Assembly: GCF_003443675.1 (NCBI RefSeq)
Contig: NZ_CP031963.1
Coordinates: 3,743,501 to 3,807,500, forward strand
Reading direction: 5' to 3'
DNA: 64,000 nt
DNA from: Aquimarina sp. BL5
GTDB lineage: Bacteria > Bacteroidota > Bacteroidia > Flavobacteriales > Flavobacteriaceae
Position 1 is the stretch's first letter. Every line of letters starts with the position of its first letter. Below, piece after piece: positions 1 to 9,224 of the stretch. The notes under the pieces are model-generated. The model did not search any database and was not told the DNA's origin. It saw only the letters and a list, made by a program, of their open reading frames with translations. Position numbers and translations under genes: made by a program.

Positions 1-80
1 ATTGACAAATGTGTATAAATCTTATTTGGTTTATGGATAATTTTAAAAATTAAATCTTAAACCTAAACACAAACTCAATT

Positions 81-926
81 ATGAAAACCAATTTTTTAAA
101 ATTATCCGTTTTAGCAACATTATTAGTGATTACTTCTTGTAGTGTTCAAGAAGTTGAAACAAATCCACAGGAAATTGATCTGGGAGATAAAAGTGAACAA
201 GCTTTGGCAAATGTTTTTAATGGAAAATCCCCAGAATCTGATTGTAATTTTGAATATGAAGGAAAGGAAGGACCAGAATTTTGGTCAAGCCTTTGTAGTG
301 GGGAGTGGGAAGATTGTGCCGGAAATGTGCAATCACCTATTGATATTATTACCAGTTCTGTAGTAGAAGACGGAGGTATCAATAATATCAATATAAATTA
401 TGAAGAAAGTCAAGTTAGTATCATTAATAATGGGCATACGATCCAGTTTAACTATGACGGTGGTAGTAGTGCTGATCTTAATAATATTGATTACGACTTA
501 TTACAATTTCATTTTCACACAGGTAGTGAACATACTATAGATGGTAAGAGATATCCTATGGAAATGCATTTGGTACACCAGGACCCTGTAACAAAATTAT
601 TAGCCGTAATAGGTATATTCTTTGAAGAAGGAGAAGAGCAAGAAGTACTTAAAGAGTATATGGGTAAATTGCCTAAATACAAAGGTGATAGTTATTCAAG
701 TAAATCTACATTTAAAGTCGAAGAGTTGTTACCGGATGATATGGAGTTTTATACCTACAGCGGGTCTTTGACAACTCCTGCTTGTTCCGAAATTGTTACT
801 TGGTATGTTGTAAAAGAACCTATTACTGCTTCAGTCAAGCAACTTGCTAATTTCGAAGAGATTATGCACGAGAACTACAGACCTACTCAGGAATTAAATG
901 GTAGAATTATTAGAACAAAAGATTAG
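81..926 (+). CDS. alpha-type carbonic anhydrase, lipoprotein
   Basis: Reversible hydration of CO2 to bicarbonate, probably in the periplasm or on the outer membrane. Residues 1-20 are a lipoprotein signal ending in the lipobox ITSC (lipidated Cys20). The alpha-CA fold is clear: SPIDI at about 85-89, the zinc ligands His144 and His146 in QFHFHTGSEH, and His163 in EMHLVH. His119 in NNGHT lines up with the proton-shuttle His64 of human CA II, and SLTTPACSE near residue 230 holds the conserved Thr. At 281 aa the domain is full length. It is a single gene followed by a terminator. The family assignment is firm; the cellular site is inferred from the lipobox. Confidence 0.95.
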   Translation: MKTNFLKLSVLATLLVITSCSVQEVETNPQEIDLGDKSEQALANVFNGKSPESDCNFEYEGKEGPEFWSSLCSGEWEDCAGNVQSPIDIITSSVVEDGGINNININYEESQVSIINNGHTIQFNYDGGSSADLNNIDYDLLQFHFHTGSEHTIDGKRYPMEMHLVHQDPVTKLLAVIGIFFEEGEEQEVLKEYMGKLPKYKGDSYSSKSTFKVEELLPDDMEFYTYSGSLTTPACSEIVTWYVVKEPITASVKQLANFEEIMHENYRPTQELNGRIIRTKD

Positions 927-956
927 CCCTGTTTTCGAACTATAACCTTAACAATA

Positions 957-991
957 CAAAAACTGCCTAAATTTTTTTTTGGCGGTTTTTG
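957..991 (+). terminator. rho-independent terminator after the carbonic anhydrase gene
   Basis: The arms AAAACTGCC and GGCGGTTTT (one T-G wobble) flank a T-rich loop and are followed by further T. It lies about 30 nt after the stop codon. Confidence 0.7.
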
Positions 992-1227
992 TCATTTTTA
1001 TAACTACATATTTCCTAAAATATAGCCCCCAAAAATCCTATACTGGAATTGTCTTTATGAAGGAAACGCTTTTATATCTTATGTTTTGTGAAATTGCCCA
1101 TTTTGATTTTAATTTTTCTAAAAACACCCTTCTGATGACTTAATATACACAATCTAAAAGAACCTTCTGTCGTTTTGAAATTAGTTTAATTTTTTGTACC
1201 TAAATACCTTAAACCAACTTATTTAAA
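992..1227. other. intergenic region before the Crp/Fnr gene
   Basis: The gap between the carbonic anhydrase and crp-like genes is about 300 bp. After the terminator it holds no ORF with a convincing start and no tRNA. The last 60 bp are T-rich and presumably carry the promoter of the regulator gene, but no exact TAnnTTTG box was found. Confidence 0.4.
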
Positions 1228-1920
1228 ATGATAAATACACTATTTCCCCACAAAAGATATTCTTTTATTAACGAATTTGTTCTGAAAGACTTACCAGATA
1301 AGGATTTTAATTTTATACAAGATAAATCAACCGTCCTTAAGCTGAAAAAAGGACAGGCTATTTTTCACGAAGGCACTACACCTATAGGATTATATATCAT
1401 AAGAATCGGAAAAATTAAAAAATATGCTACTGGGCTTAACGGTAAAGAGCATATTTTTTATTTGGCTAAAGAAGGAGAGATCATAGGTCATCATGAGCTT
1501 ATTTCTGAAGAAACCTATTCTTCTTCTGCAGCTTGTTTAACAGATTCTATTGTGAATTTAATTCCCAAAGATGTTTTTTTTAAAATATTAGAAGACAATC
1601 CAAATATTAAAAATAGATTATTGAGAAGTATTTCACACGAATTTGGTGTATTTATTAATAACTCTAGAATCTTGGCTCAACACAGTGTAAGAGAACGATG
1701 TGCTATTTCTATTATAAAATTACAAGAATTTTTTAGTATAAAGGAAGGAGGTGGTTTTAGAATTTCCAGAAAAGATCATAGTAATATCGTAGGTACTTCA
1801 GTGGAATCTTTGGTCCGTGTTTTACACGATTTTAAAAAGGAAAATGTGATTAAAATCAGCGAAAATTTAATATTTATCATCGATATTAAAAAATTGGTTG
1901 AAATTTGTAATCTAATTTGA
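1228..1920 (+). CDS. Crp/Fnr family transcriptional regulator
   Basis: A DNA-binding regulator with an N-terminal cyclic-nucleotide-binding-like beta roll (about residues 20-130), a long dimerisation helix (about 125-150) and a C-terminal winged helix (about 179-212, HSNIVGTSVESLVRVLHDFK). The phosphate-binding cassette is degenerate: where cAMP binders have Arg-Ser/Thr, this protein reads YSSSA (97-101), so cAMP binding is unlikely. The cysteines are scattered (103, 158, 227) and do not form the N-terminal cluster of oxygen-sensing FNR. It stands alone between the carbonic anhydrase and a convergent dksA-like gene. The ligand and targets cannot be read from the sequence. Confidence 0.9.
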   Translation: MINTLFPHKRYSFINEFVLKDLPDKDFNFIQDKSTVLKLKKGQAIFHEGTTPIGLYIIRIGKIKKYATGLNGKEHIFYLAKEGEIIGHHELISEETYSSSAACLTDSIVNLIPKDVFFKILEDNPNIKNRLLRSISHEFGVFINNSRILAQHSVRERCAISIIKLQEFFSIKEGGGFRISRKDHSNIVGTSVESLVRVLHDFKKENVIKISENLIFIIDIKKLVEICNLI

Positions 1921-1971
1921 TTTTGAATGATATTATTTGTTAATTCTACTTAAATCTAGGATTATAGCAAT

Positions 1972-2007
1972 AAAAAAAGTGTACGTTTTATTACGTACAC
2001 TTTTTTT
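1972..2007. terminator. bidirectional terminator between crp-like and dksA-like genes
   Basis: A perfect 15-bp stem (1972-1986 with 1993-2007) around the loop TTTATT has an A run on the left and a T run on the right, so it can terminate the convergent genes on both sides. Confidence 0.9.
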
Positions 2008-2031
2008 TATTTATTTTTCTTCTTACAGCTC

Positions 2032-2415
2032 TTAACTCTGCATATTCTTAGCCTCAATACTAAGTGTTGCGTGTGGGACAAGCTTTAATCGCTCTGGATT
2101 AATAAGTTTTCCTGTGACACGACAAATGCCATATGTTTTGTTTTCTATTCGTAGTAATGCATTTTTTAGATCACGTACGAATTTCTCTTGCCTAATTGCT
2201 AATTGTGTATTTGCTTCTTTAGACATAGTTTCGCTTCCTTCTTCAAAAGCTTTAAATGTTGGCGAAGTATCATCTGTACCATTATTACCATCATTTTTGT
2301 AAGCGCTCTGAAGTAATTCTAAATCTTTCTGCGCTTTTTCCATTTTGTCAACGATGATTTCCTTGAACATCGCTAAATCGGCATCACTATACCTTACTTT
2401 TACATCTGCTGCCAT
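2032..2415 (-). CDS. DksA/TraR-family protein with degenerate zinc finger
   Basis: A probable RNA-polymerase secondary-channel regulator of the DksA/TraR family, 127 aa. Residues 10-95 are helical and the C terminus matches the DksA zinc-finger block (YGIC at 95-98, then GKLINPERLKLVPHATLSIEAK). The four cysteine positions of DksA (spacing 3, 18, 3) are occupied by Cys98, Thr101, Ser119 and Ala122, so only one ligand remains and zinc binding is improbable. The usual acidic pair at the coiled-coil tip cannot be placed with certainty. It lies 4 nt after ileS on the same strand, so it is almost surely co-transcribed. From memory, Bacteroidota homologues often share this loss. Confidence 0.88.
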   Translation of the reverse strand: MAADVKVRYSDADLAMFKEIIVDKMEKAQKDLELLQSAYKNDGNNGTDDTSPTFKAFEEGSETMSKEANTQLAIRQEKFVRDLKNALLRIENKTYGICRVTGKLINPERLKLVPHATLSIEAKNMQS

Positions 2416-2419
2416 ACTC

Positions 2420-5400
2420 TTATTGTTTTTTAATTACCAATTGGGTTGCAATGTCGTCAAACGCAATTTCCGTACCATTTATTACATCTGTTGCAAATTC
2501 AATTGTCTCGGTTAAGGTTTCATTTTTGATGTATGCTTCATTAGTTGCAACGGCTTCTTGGATAGACTTGTTTTCCTTTATTACAATTTCTATTCGATCA
2601 GTCACCTCTAATCCACTATCCTTACGGATATTTTGGATTCGATTTACAAGTTCTCTGGCAATCCCTTCTTTTTTGAGCACTGGAGTTATGGTTATATCTA
2701 ATGCTACGGTTAGAGCTCCTGAATTTGCAACCAACCAACCCTCAATATCCTGAGAACTGATTTCTACATCATCGGTACCTAATGTAATAATTTTATTGTT
2801 AATTTCTAAGTCAAAACTTCCAGTTTGTTCTAGAATTTTAATAGTCTCTTGATCAAAAGATTGTATCTCGCTGGCAATCAATTTCATGTCTTTCCCGAAA
2901 CGAGGACCTAAATTTTTGAAATTTGGTTTTATTTGTTTCACCAAAATACCTGAAGCATCGTCAAGTAGCTCTATCTCTTTAACATTTACTTCACTTTTTA
3001 TTAAATCAGCAATGTCGTTTATCTCAGCTTTATCTGTTTCGTTTAATACAGGGATCATGATTCTCTGTAATGGTTGGCGTACTTTGATCTTTTCTTTTTG
3101 TCGCAAAGACAGTACTAAAGAACATACAGATTGTGCTTTTTGCATTTTGTGTTCCAAAGCCTTATCAACAAACGAGCTTTCATATTTTGGGAAATGTGCC
3201 AGATGAACACTTTCAGAAGTTTCTTGGTCCGAATTAGAGATAAGATCCTTGTACAGGCGATCCATAAAAAATGGTGCTACCGGTGCTCCCAGTTTTGCTA
3301 CTGTAAGCATACACGTATATAAAGTCTGGTATGCAGAGATCTTATCTTTCTGGTATTCACCTTTCCAATATCTTCTTCTGCTTAAACGGACAAACCAATT
3401 ACTTAGGTTTTCCTGAACAAAATCAGAAATAGCCCTTGTAGCTTTTGTAGGTTCATATTCATTATAATATTCGTCTACATTTTTGATCAGCGTATGTAGT
3501 TCACTTAAAATCCATCGATCAATTTCTGGACGTTCTGCTAATGGAATATCAGCTTCTCCATAGGTGAAATTATCAATATTGGCATAAAGTGTGAAAAACG
3601 AATAGGTGTTATACAACGTACCGAAAAACTTACGACGCACTTCCGCAATTCCTTCAAGGTCAAATTTTAAGTTGTCCCATGGATTGGCATTACTTATCAT
3701 ATACCATCTTGTGGCATCTGGTCCATATGTTTTTAGTGTGTCAAAAGGATCTGCAGCATTACCTAATCGTTTAGACATTTTCTGACCATTCTTGTCTAAT
3801 ACCAAACCATTAGATACCACGTTTTTATATGCAACATCATCAAAAATCATTGTTCCGATGGCGTGTAAAGTATAGAACCACCCACGTGTCTGATCTACTC
3901 CTTCTGCAATGAAATCTGCTTTTCTTTCTCCAGATTCTACTTTTTCTTTATTTTCAAAAGGATAATGCCATTGTGCATAAGGCATAGAACCTGAATCAAA
4001 CCATACATCGATCAAATCACTTTCACGTTTCATTGGTTTTCCTGATGGAGAAACTAAGGTGATTTTATCTACTACATTTTTATGAAGATCTATTTTGTCA
4101 TAGTTCTCTTCACTCATATCTCCAACGATAAAATCTGCGAAAATATCGGCTTCCAGAACTCCAGCATCAACTGCTTTTTGCATTTCAGCTTTTAATTCTT
4201 CTACAGAACCGATCATTATTTCTTCTTTGCCATCTTCCGTTCTCCAGATAGGTAAGGGGATTCCCCAGAAACGAGATCGAGATAAATTCCAGTCATTAGC
4301 ATTTGCTAACCAATTTCCGAAACGACCTTCTCCAGTTGCTTTTGGTTTCCAGTTGATACCTAGATTCAATTCATGCATGCGATCCTTAAAATCGGTCACT
4401 TTTATAAACCAGGAATCTAATGGGTAATATAAAATAGGTTTATCTGTACGCCAGCAGTTAGGGTAACTGTGTACATATTTCTCAACCTTAAAGGCTTTGT
4501 TCTCTATTTTTAACTTGATAGCAATTTCTACATCTATAGATTTCTCTGGAGCTTCACCATCATTATAATATTCATTTTTTACGTACTTACCGCCAAATTC
4601 ACCAACGTGTTTTGTGAATTTACCTTGTAAATCTACTAACGGAACCAGGTTGTCATTGTCATCTTTAACAAGTAACGGTGGAACTTCTGGTGTAGCTTGT
4701 TTCGCTACCATCGCATCATCTGCACCAAAAGTTGGCGCTGTATGAACAATACCAGTACCGTCTTCTGTAGTTACAAAATCACCGGAGATTACTCTAAAGG
4801 CATTTTCCGCATTGTCATTTGGTAGTGCGTAATTTAACAGTTGTTCGTAACGTATCTCTACAAGATCAGCTCCTTTGAATTCTTTTAATAAGAAATAAGG
4901 AATTTTTTTATCACCTTCTTTAAAAGCATTTACATCTTCTTCGCTTTCTGCTTGGATAAATTTTCCGCCAAACTGTTTTTCAACTAGATTTTTAGCCAGA
5001 ATCACATTAATCGGTTCGAACGTATACTGATTGAAAGTTTTTACAACTACATAATCAATCTTGGGCCCAACGGTTAATGCAGTATTCGATGGTAATGTCC
5101 ATGGAGTAGTTGTCCAAGCTAAGAAATAAATATCACCAACCACATCTGTTAAGAATGAAGGTAGTGTTTCTTTTTTAGCTTTAAATTGAGCAACAACTGT
5201 AGTGTCTGTAACATCTTGATATGTTCCTGGTTGATTAAGTTCGTGTGAACTTAATCCAGTTCCCGCTTTAGGAGAATAGGGTTGTATCGTATATCCTTTG
5301 TATAATAATCCTTTCTTATAGATTTCAGCAAGTAACCACCATACCGTTTCCATATACTTCGGCTTATAGGTGATATAGGGATCTTCCATATCTACCCAGT

Positions 5401-5824
5401 AGCCAATTTTTTCGGTAAGGTCATTCCAGATATCTGTATAACGCATTACTGCTTTTTTACAAGCTTCGTTATATTCTTCTACAGTAATTTTCTTGCCGAT
5501 ATCTTCTTTAGTGATACCTAATTCTTTCTCGACACCCAATTCTACAGGAAGCCCATGAGTATCCCATCCAGCTTTTCGCTTTACTTGGAATCCTTTTTGA
5601 GTTTTATAACGACAAAAAATATCTTTAATAGCACGAGCCATTACGTGGTGAATTCCCGGTAATCCATTTGCTGATGGTGGTCCTTCAAAAAATATAAAAG
5701 GAGTTGCATCTTCTCGCTCAGAAATACTCTTTTCGAAAATATTATTCTGCTGCCAGAATTCTAGTATATCGTCTGCCACTTTTGGCAAGTCAAGTCCTTT
5801 ATATTCAGGAAACTTCGTGCTCAT
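2420..5824 (-). CDS. ileS: isoleucyl-tRNA synthetase
   Basis: Charges tRNA-Ile with isoleucine in the cytoplasm. It is a class I synthetase with the HIGH-type signature NGLPGIHHV (residues 53-61), an editing CP1 insertion (WTTTPWTLPSNTAL), the KMSKR loop at 682-686 and an anticodon-binding C-terminal region. The length of about 1134 aa and the sequence style fit the long eukaryote-like (type 2) IleRS. The open frame extends to 5935, but that N-terminal extension (FRRLNRKNDQ and upstream) is not family-like and crosses a hairpin at 5884-5927; the ATG at 5822-5824 (MSTKFPEYKG) is the better start. The dksA-like gene follows after 4 nt. Confidence 0.96.
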   Translation of the reverse strand: MSTKFPEYKGLDLPKVADDILEFWQQNNIFEKSISEREDATPFIFFEGPPSANGLPGIHHVMARAIKDIFCRYKTQKGFQVKRKAGWDTHGLPVELGVEKELGITKEDIGKKITVEEYNEACKKAVMRYTDIWNDLTEKIGYWVDMEDPYITYKPKYMETVWWLLAEIYKKGLLYKGYTIQPYSPKAGTGLSSHELNQPGTYQDVTDTTVVAQFKAKKETLPSFLTDVVGDIYFLAWTTTPWTLPSNTALTVGPKIDYVVVKTFNQYTFEPINVILAKNLVEKQFGGKFIQAESEEDVNAFKEGDKKIPYFLLKEFKGADLVEIRYEQLLNYALPNDNAENAFRVISGDFVTTEDGTGIVHTAPTFGADDAMVAKQATPEVPPLLVKDDNDNLVPLVDLQGKFTKHVGEFGGKYVKNEYYNDGEAPEKSIDVEIAIKLKIENKAFKVEKYVHSYPNCWRTDKPILYYPLDSWFIKVTDFKDRMHELNLGINWKPKATGEGRFGNWLANANDWNLSRSRFWGIPLPIWRTEDGKEEIMIGSVEELKAEMQKAVDAGVLEADIFADFIVGDMSEENYDKIDLHKNVVDKITLVSPSGKPMKRESDLIDVWFDSGSMPYAQWHYPFENKEKVESGERKADFIAEGVDQTRGWFYTLHAIGTMIFDDVAYKNVVSNGLVLDKNGQKMSKRLGNAADPFDTLKTYGPDATRWYMISNANPWDNLKFDLEGIAEVRRKFFGTLYNTYSFFTLYANIDNFTYGEADIPLAERPEIDRWILSELHTLIKNVDEYYNEYEPTKATRAISDFVQENLSNWFVRLSRRRYWKGEYQKDKISAYQTLYTCMLTVAKLGAPVAPFFMDRLYKDLISNSDQETSESVHLAHFPKYESSFVDKALEHKMQKAQSVCSLVLSLRQKEKIKVRQPLQRIMIPVLNETDKAEINDIADLIKSEVNVKEIELLDDASGILVKQIKPNFKNLGPRFGKDMKLIASEIQSFDQETIKILEQTGSFDLEINNKIITLGTDDVEISSQDIEGWLVANSGALTVALDITITPVLKKEGIARELVNRIQNIRKDSGLEVTDRIEIVIKENKSIQEAVATNEAYIKNETLTETIEFATDVINGTEIAFDDIATQLVIKKQ

Positions 5825-5883
5825 TTGATCGTTCTTTCTGTTAAGTCTGCGAAAATAAGGATTTTCTATAAAAAAGAAGAGCG

Positions 5884-5927
5884 AAACAATACATCGATAT
5901 AAATTATTTCGTATCGATGTATTGTTT
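5884..5927. terminator. long hairpin between the TonB receptor gene and ileS
   Basis: A perfect 16-bp inverted repeat (5884-5899 with 5912-5927; core CAATACATCGATA) encloses a 12-nt loop. It lies downstream of the minus-strand TonB receptor and upstream of the ileS start, so it probably ends the receptor transcript, although the T run is longer on the plus strand. Confidence 0.55.
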
Positions 5928-5988
5928 TTTAACACCAGCTTTACTATTTGTTAAAAAAGCAGGATGTATTTATGATCTTTTTAGTCTT

Positions 5989-8346
5989 TTAAAAATCTAT
6001 AACAATTCCAAGACTAGGTATGATTTGGCCGGTTTCTGTTTCTATCTCGGTTAAACTTCTGGGCTCTACAATAGTTCCATTTGTATTACGAGTAAGCCCA
6101 AATTGAGTAGGTTGTGGAGCTTGCTGGGCTAATATGTTTTGTGCCTCTATAAATACATTCAGGGATAAGTTTTTAAAATTCCATTTTTTATCAATTCGTA
6201 AATCAAGTTGACTAAAGATATCTAACTTTTCCTCACCTAGCCTATCATAATCTAATATAACTTCTGGATAATTGGTAAGTGTGGCATCTTGATCTGTGGG
6301 CACAAAAGGAGTTTTACCTGCAAAACGATATCGGGCACTTATTTCCCAATTTCGTTTTAGTTTATATCCTCCTGTAAATGAAACTAGATGACGACTGTCC
6401 CATACCGAGGGGAGATATACATCTCGGTTGAAACCTGTAAATTCGCTATGAAACCAGGTATATGCAAAAATTCCGTAAAAATTGTTAGAAAGCTTTTGCT
6501 GAAATTGAAGTTCTGCCCCATAACTTCTTCCTCTACCAACTGTAGCAACATCTTCACTTCCTAAAATCTCAAAATCTGCTCCCTTGTTAGCAAGTGATAC
6601 CCCGTCTAAAACGGAAACTGGATAATCATCATAACGCTTGTAAAACCCTTCTAAAGAGATGCTTGAAGAAGGACTAAAATCGTGTTGAAGCCCTAAAACA
6701 TAATGATCGCTTACTGTATATTCTACATCTTGATTTATAAGTGTATTGTCATTGTTTCTAAAGCCTAAGATGGTATATGGAGGTATTTTATAATATCTTC
6801 CTAAAGAACCATTTAGTCTCCAGTTTTCTTTAAATTGGTATGAAAAAGAGAATCTAGGAGAGAATGTGGAGAGTAAATTATCCTCTTTCGTAAAACTATC
6901 ATCATCCATTCTAAAACCAAGCGATAGATCTAACTTATCATTAAAAAATGATTTCGTCATATTTGCAAATAGACCATATTTAAAGAAGTCAATCTCTGTA
7001 TTAAAAATATTATTGTCTGTTAGATTTATTGTTTCGTTACTGTAATCAGAATATTGTGCGTTAAATCCTGTGGTTAATTTCCAATCACCAAAAAATTTCG
7101 TTAATTGATATCTAAGTTTTGTTTCAGATTCAGTAGCATCATTGCTAAAAATTACACCCGTTTCGTTTTCAGGATCTTCATATCGGGTAAACTTATTGAT
7201 TAATGTATTGTTACTTAGGGTAGTTTCCATAAAACCAGAACCATCTTTAAATCTATTTTTCCAGGATAGCCCAATCGCATTAGTGCGTTGGTCAATAAAT
7301 GGAGCTTGTTCTAATTGAGCTTGTTGTTCAGCATCAAAATCTTCAGGTGATTCTACAGAGAAGTCATCGATTGATCCTAAACCGATAAGACTGATATCAT
7401 TGTATTTATTAATCTTATGGTTTATTTTATATTGATAATCCCAATAATTAGGTCTAAAAGGAAGTCCAATCACTTCGAATAAAAATTGAAGATAACTTCG
7501 TCTTGCAGATACTAAAAATGTAGTTTTTGATTCTTCATTTTTCTTTCCTTTAAAAAGAGGTCCCTCTAGTGTTAGTGCTGCCTCGCTAGCACTTATTCTA
7601 AAATTACCACTAAAATCCTTGTTGTTTCCTTTGCGTTGACTGAATTGTAATACGCCAGAAAGTGGGTTGTCATACTGAGCACCAAAGGCAGAAGTAGATA
7701 AGGTGACATTGTCTATAAAAGATACATTAATAAGCCCCACTGGACCTCCAGAGCTTCCTTGTGTGCTAAAATGATTAATATTTGGCACTTCCATTCCGTC
7801 TAGATAGTAAACAGTTTCATTTGGAGCACCACCGCGAATTATCAAATCATTACGAAAGCCACCAATGGAAGGAGAAACACCTGGAAGTGTTTGAGCAACC
7901 TGCACAACATCATTATTACTTCCTGGATATGTAGCGATTTCTACTGCTGAGAGCGTTTGAATGGAAAGCGGTGTTTCTTTTGGTCTACTAATTCTATTTA
8001 CGTTGCTGATTACAACTTCATCTAAAGCTTCTGCGGACTCCTTTAAAACGAAGTTATATGCAGGAGTTCCTTTTGATTTAACAATGATATTAAATTTTGT
8101 TTGTGTTTGAAACCCAATATAACTGACGGTTAGGTTATAGGAACCAGGAATAATGTTTTCGATGCGATAATTACCATCAAAATCTGTTTGTGCACCTTTT
8201 TCAGTACCTTCAATAAGAACAGAAGCCCCTAGAACGGGTTGACCTGTTTGATCTACAACATTACCAGATAGTTCTCCATATACCTGAGCTCGTATCTGAT
8301 TTATAAATAGTAAAGAAAGTATTAAAGCAGTATTTTTGATATTCAT
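5989..8346 (-). CDS. TonB-dependent receptor with CarboxypepD-like N-terminal domain
   Basis: An outer-membrane receptor for energised uptake of an unknown ligand. From the ATG at 8344-8346 (MNIKNTALILSLLFINQIRAQ) it has a signal peptide, a carboxypeptidase-regulatory-like beta domain (VVDQTGQPVLGASVLIEGTE, FDGNYRIENIIPGSYNLTVSYIGF), a plug domain (about 110-230: VVQVAQTLPGVSPS, GGAPNETVYYLDGMEVPN) and a beta barrel of about 550 residues to the end. The 21-residue extension upstream of this ATG lacks signal character and is rejected. The gene is divergent from a MarR-type regulator across a 117-bp region with two inverted repeats, which suggests local control. The substrate is unknown. Confidence 0.92.
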   Translation of the reverse strand: MNIKNTALILSLLFINQIRAQVYGELSGNVVDQTGQPVLGASVLIEGTEKGAQTDFDGNYRIENIIPGSYNLTVSYIGFQTQTKFNIIVKSKGTPAYNFVLKESAEALDEVVISNVNRISRPKETPLSIQTLSAVEIATYPGSNNDVVQVAQTLPGVSPSIGGFRNDLIIRGGAPNETVYYLDGMEVPNINHFSTQGSSGGPVGLINVSFIDNVTLSTSAFGAQYDNPLSGVLQFSQRKGNNKDFSGNFRISASEAALTLEGPLFKGKKNEESKTTFLVSARRSYLQFLFEVIGLPFRPNYWDYQYKINHKINKYNDISLIGLGSIDDFSVESPEDFDAEQQAQLEQAPFIDQRTNAIGLSWKNRFKDGSGFMETTLSNNTLINKFTRYEDPENETGVIFSNDATESETKLRYQLTKFFGDWKLTTGFNAQYSDYSNETINLTDNNIFNTEIDFFKYGLFANMTKSFFNDKLDLSLGFRMDDDSFTKEDNLLSTFSPRFSFSYQFKENWRLNGSLGRYYKIPPYTILGFRNNDNTLINQDVEYTVSDHYVLGLQHDFSPSSSISLEGFYKRYDDYPVSVLDGVSLANKGADFEILGSEDVATVGRGRSYGAELQFQQKLSNNFYGIFAYTWFHSEFTGFNRDVYLPSVWDSRHLVSFTGGYKLKRNWEISARYRFAGKTPFVPTDQDATLTNYPEVILDYDRLGEEKLDIFSQLDLRIDKKWNFKNLSLNVFIEAQNILAQQAPQPTQFGLTRNTNGTIVEPRSLTEIETETGQIIPSLGIVIDF

Positions 8347-8375
8347 GACAATAGGTTTAAAGTGTTTTAAAATAC

Positions 8376-8411
8376 ATTTGTTTAATTTTTTAATGCAAAT
8401 ATTAAACAAAT
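8376..8411. promoter_or_regulatory. inverted repeat in the TonB receptor/marR divergent region
   Basis: Perfect 11-bp arms ATTTGTTTAAT (8376-8386) and ATTAAACAAAT (8401-8411) are separated by 14 nt, just upstream of the receptor start. They could be an operator for the divergent MarR-type regulator or a 5'-UTR hairpin of the receptor mRNA. Confidence 0.4.
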
Positions 8412-8430
8412 AGGTATTATATAATAATAA

Positions 8431-8453
8431 TTTTACACAATTTGGTGTTAAAA
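8431..8453. promoter_or_regulatory. imperfect palindrome just upstream of marR-like gene
   Basis: TTTTACAC (8431-8438) and GTGTTAAAA (8445-8453) form a near-palindrome with one unpaired base, ending 10 nt before the regulator start codon. This is a size and position compatible with MarR autorepression. The function is inferred. Confidence 0.35.
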
Positions 8454-8463
8454 AATAGTTTTA

Positions 8464-9099
8464 ATGAGGGTTTACGAATTAATTAAGCAGTTGATAGATC
8501 TAGTAGGAGAGTTTGTAAATGAGCGAAAAAGCAATGATATACATCTAAAATCCTTTGTGAATTGGGTATCTAAGCGTATGGATCAAACTAGTGCTTCGGA
8601 AAATTATACTATTACGGGGCATAGTAGAGAAGCAGAAATAGCCGCACACATTGGTAGATTAAGTAGATATTCTAATACGTATATTAAATCGGCATTAGTT
8701 GATTTGCCATTTACTACTGATATGGATTTTGCTTTTACTGCTATTCTTCATCGATCGGGAGAGATAGGAAAAACGGATTTAATAAGAAAAATGGTGTATG
8801 ATAAATCTTCTGGAATGGAGGTGATTAAGAGACTTCTCAAAAATGAAATCATAGAACAATTTCCAAATCCCGATGATAAAAGAAGTAAACTTTTGCGTCT
8901 TACAAAAAAAGGAGAAGAATATGTAATTATGGCATATGGTGAAGCAAGTAAAGCTGCGAAGGTAGTAAGTGGTTGCCTTACAGAAAATGAGCAGATATCA
9001 TTATTGAATACTTTGAAAAAATTAGATGATTTTCATTTACCTATCTATCTGGAAGAAGAAAAGGATTTAGAAATAATTAGGGAGAAGTATTTTTTATAA
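8464..9099 (+). CDS. MarR-family transcriptional regulator
   Basis: A winged-helix regulator of 211 aa, longer than the typical 140-150 aa because of an N-terminal helical extension of about 60 residues. The DNA-binding part lies at about 95-155: GEIGKTDLIRKMVYDKSSGMEVIKRLL is the helix-turn-helix, followed by the wing NPDDKRSKLLRLTKKGEEYV. The DKR-S-K-L-LRLT-KG wing is typical of MarR. It is divergent from the TonB receptor; palindromes in the shared region may be its operator. The effector is unknown. Confidence 0.88.
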   Translation: MRVYELIKQLIDLVGEFVNERKSNDIHLKSFVNWVSKRMDQTSASENYTITGHSREAEIAAHIGRLSRYSNTYIKSALVDLPFTTDMDFAFTAILHRSGEIGKTDLIRKMVYDKSSGMEVIKRLLKNEIIEQFPNPDDKRSKLLRLTKKGEEYVIMAYGEASKAAKVVSGCLTENEQISLLNTLKKLDDFHLPIYLEEEKDLEIIREKYFL

Positions 9100-9199
9100 A
9101 GTAAGATAAATCTAATCTTTAAAAATCTTAGTTGTAATATTCTAATGAATTAAGTGTGTAAAATCTAAATCAATATGTTTATCCTTCTAAATGAAAAGT

Positions 9200-9207
9200 T
9201 ATTTTTG
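9200..9207 (+). promoter_or_regulatory. -7 promoter box for the 154-aa gene
   Basis: TATTTTTG matches the Bacteroidota -7 consensus TAnnTTTG and ends 17 nt before the start codon. No good -33 TTG was seen at the usual distance. Confidence 0.45.
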
Positions 9208-9224
9208 GTATCTAAACCTTAATT

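Noticed and set aside
5825-5935. N-terminal extension of IleRS
   Set aside because: It is not family-like, runs through a 16-bp inverted repeat, and a family-consistent ATG exists at 5822-5824.
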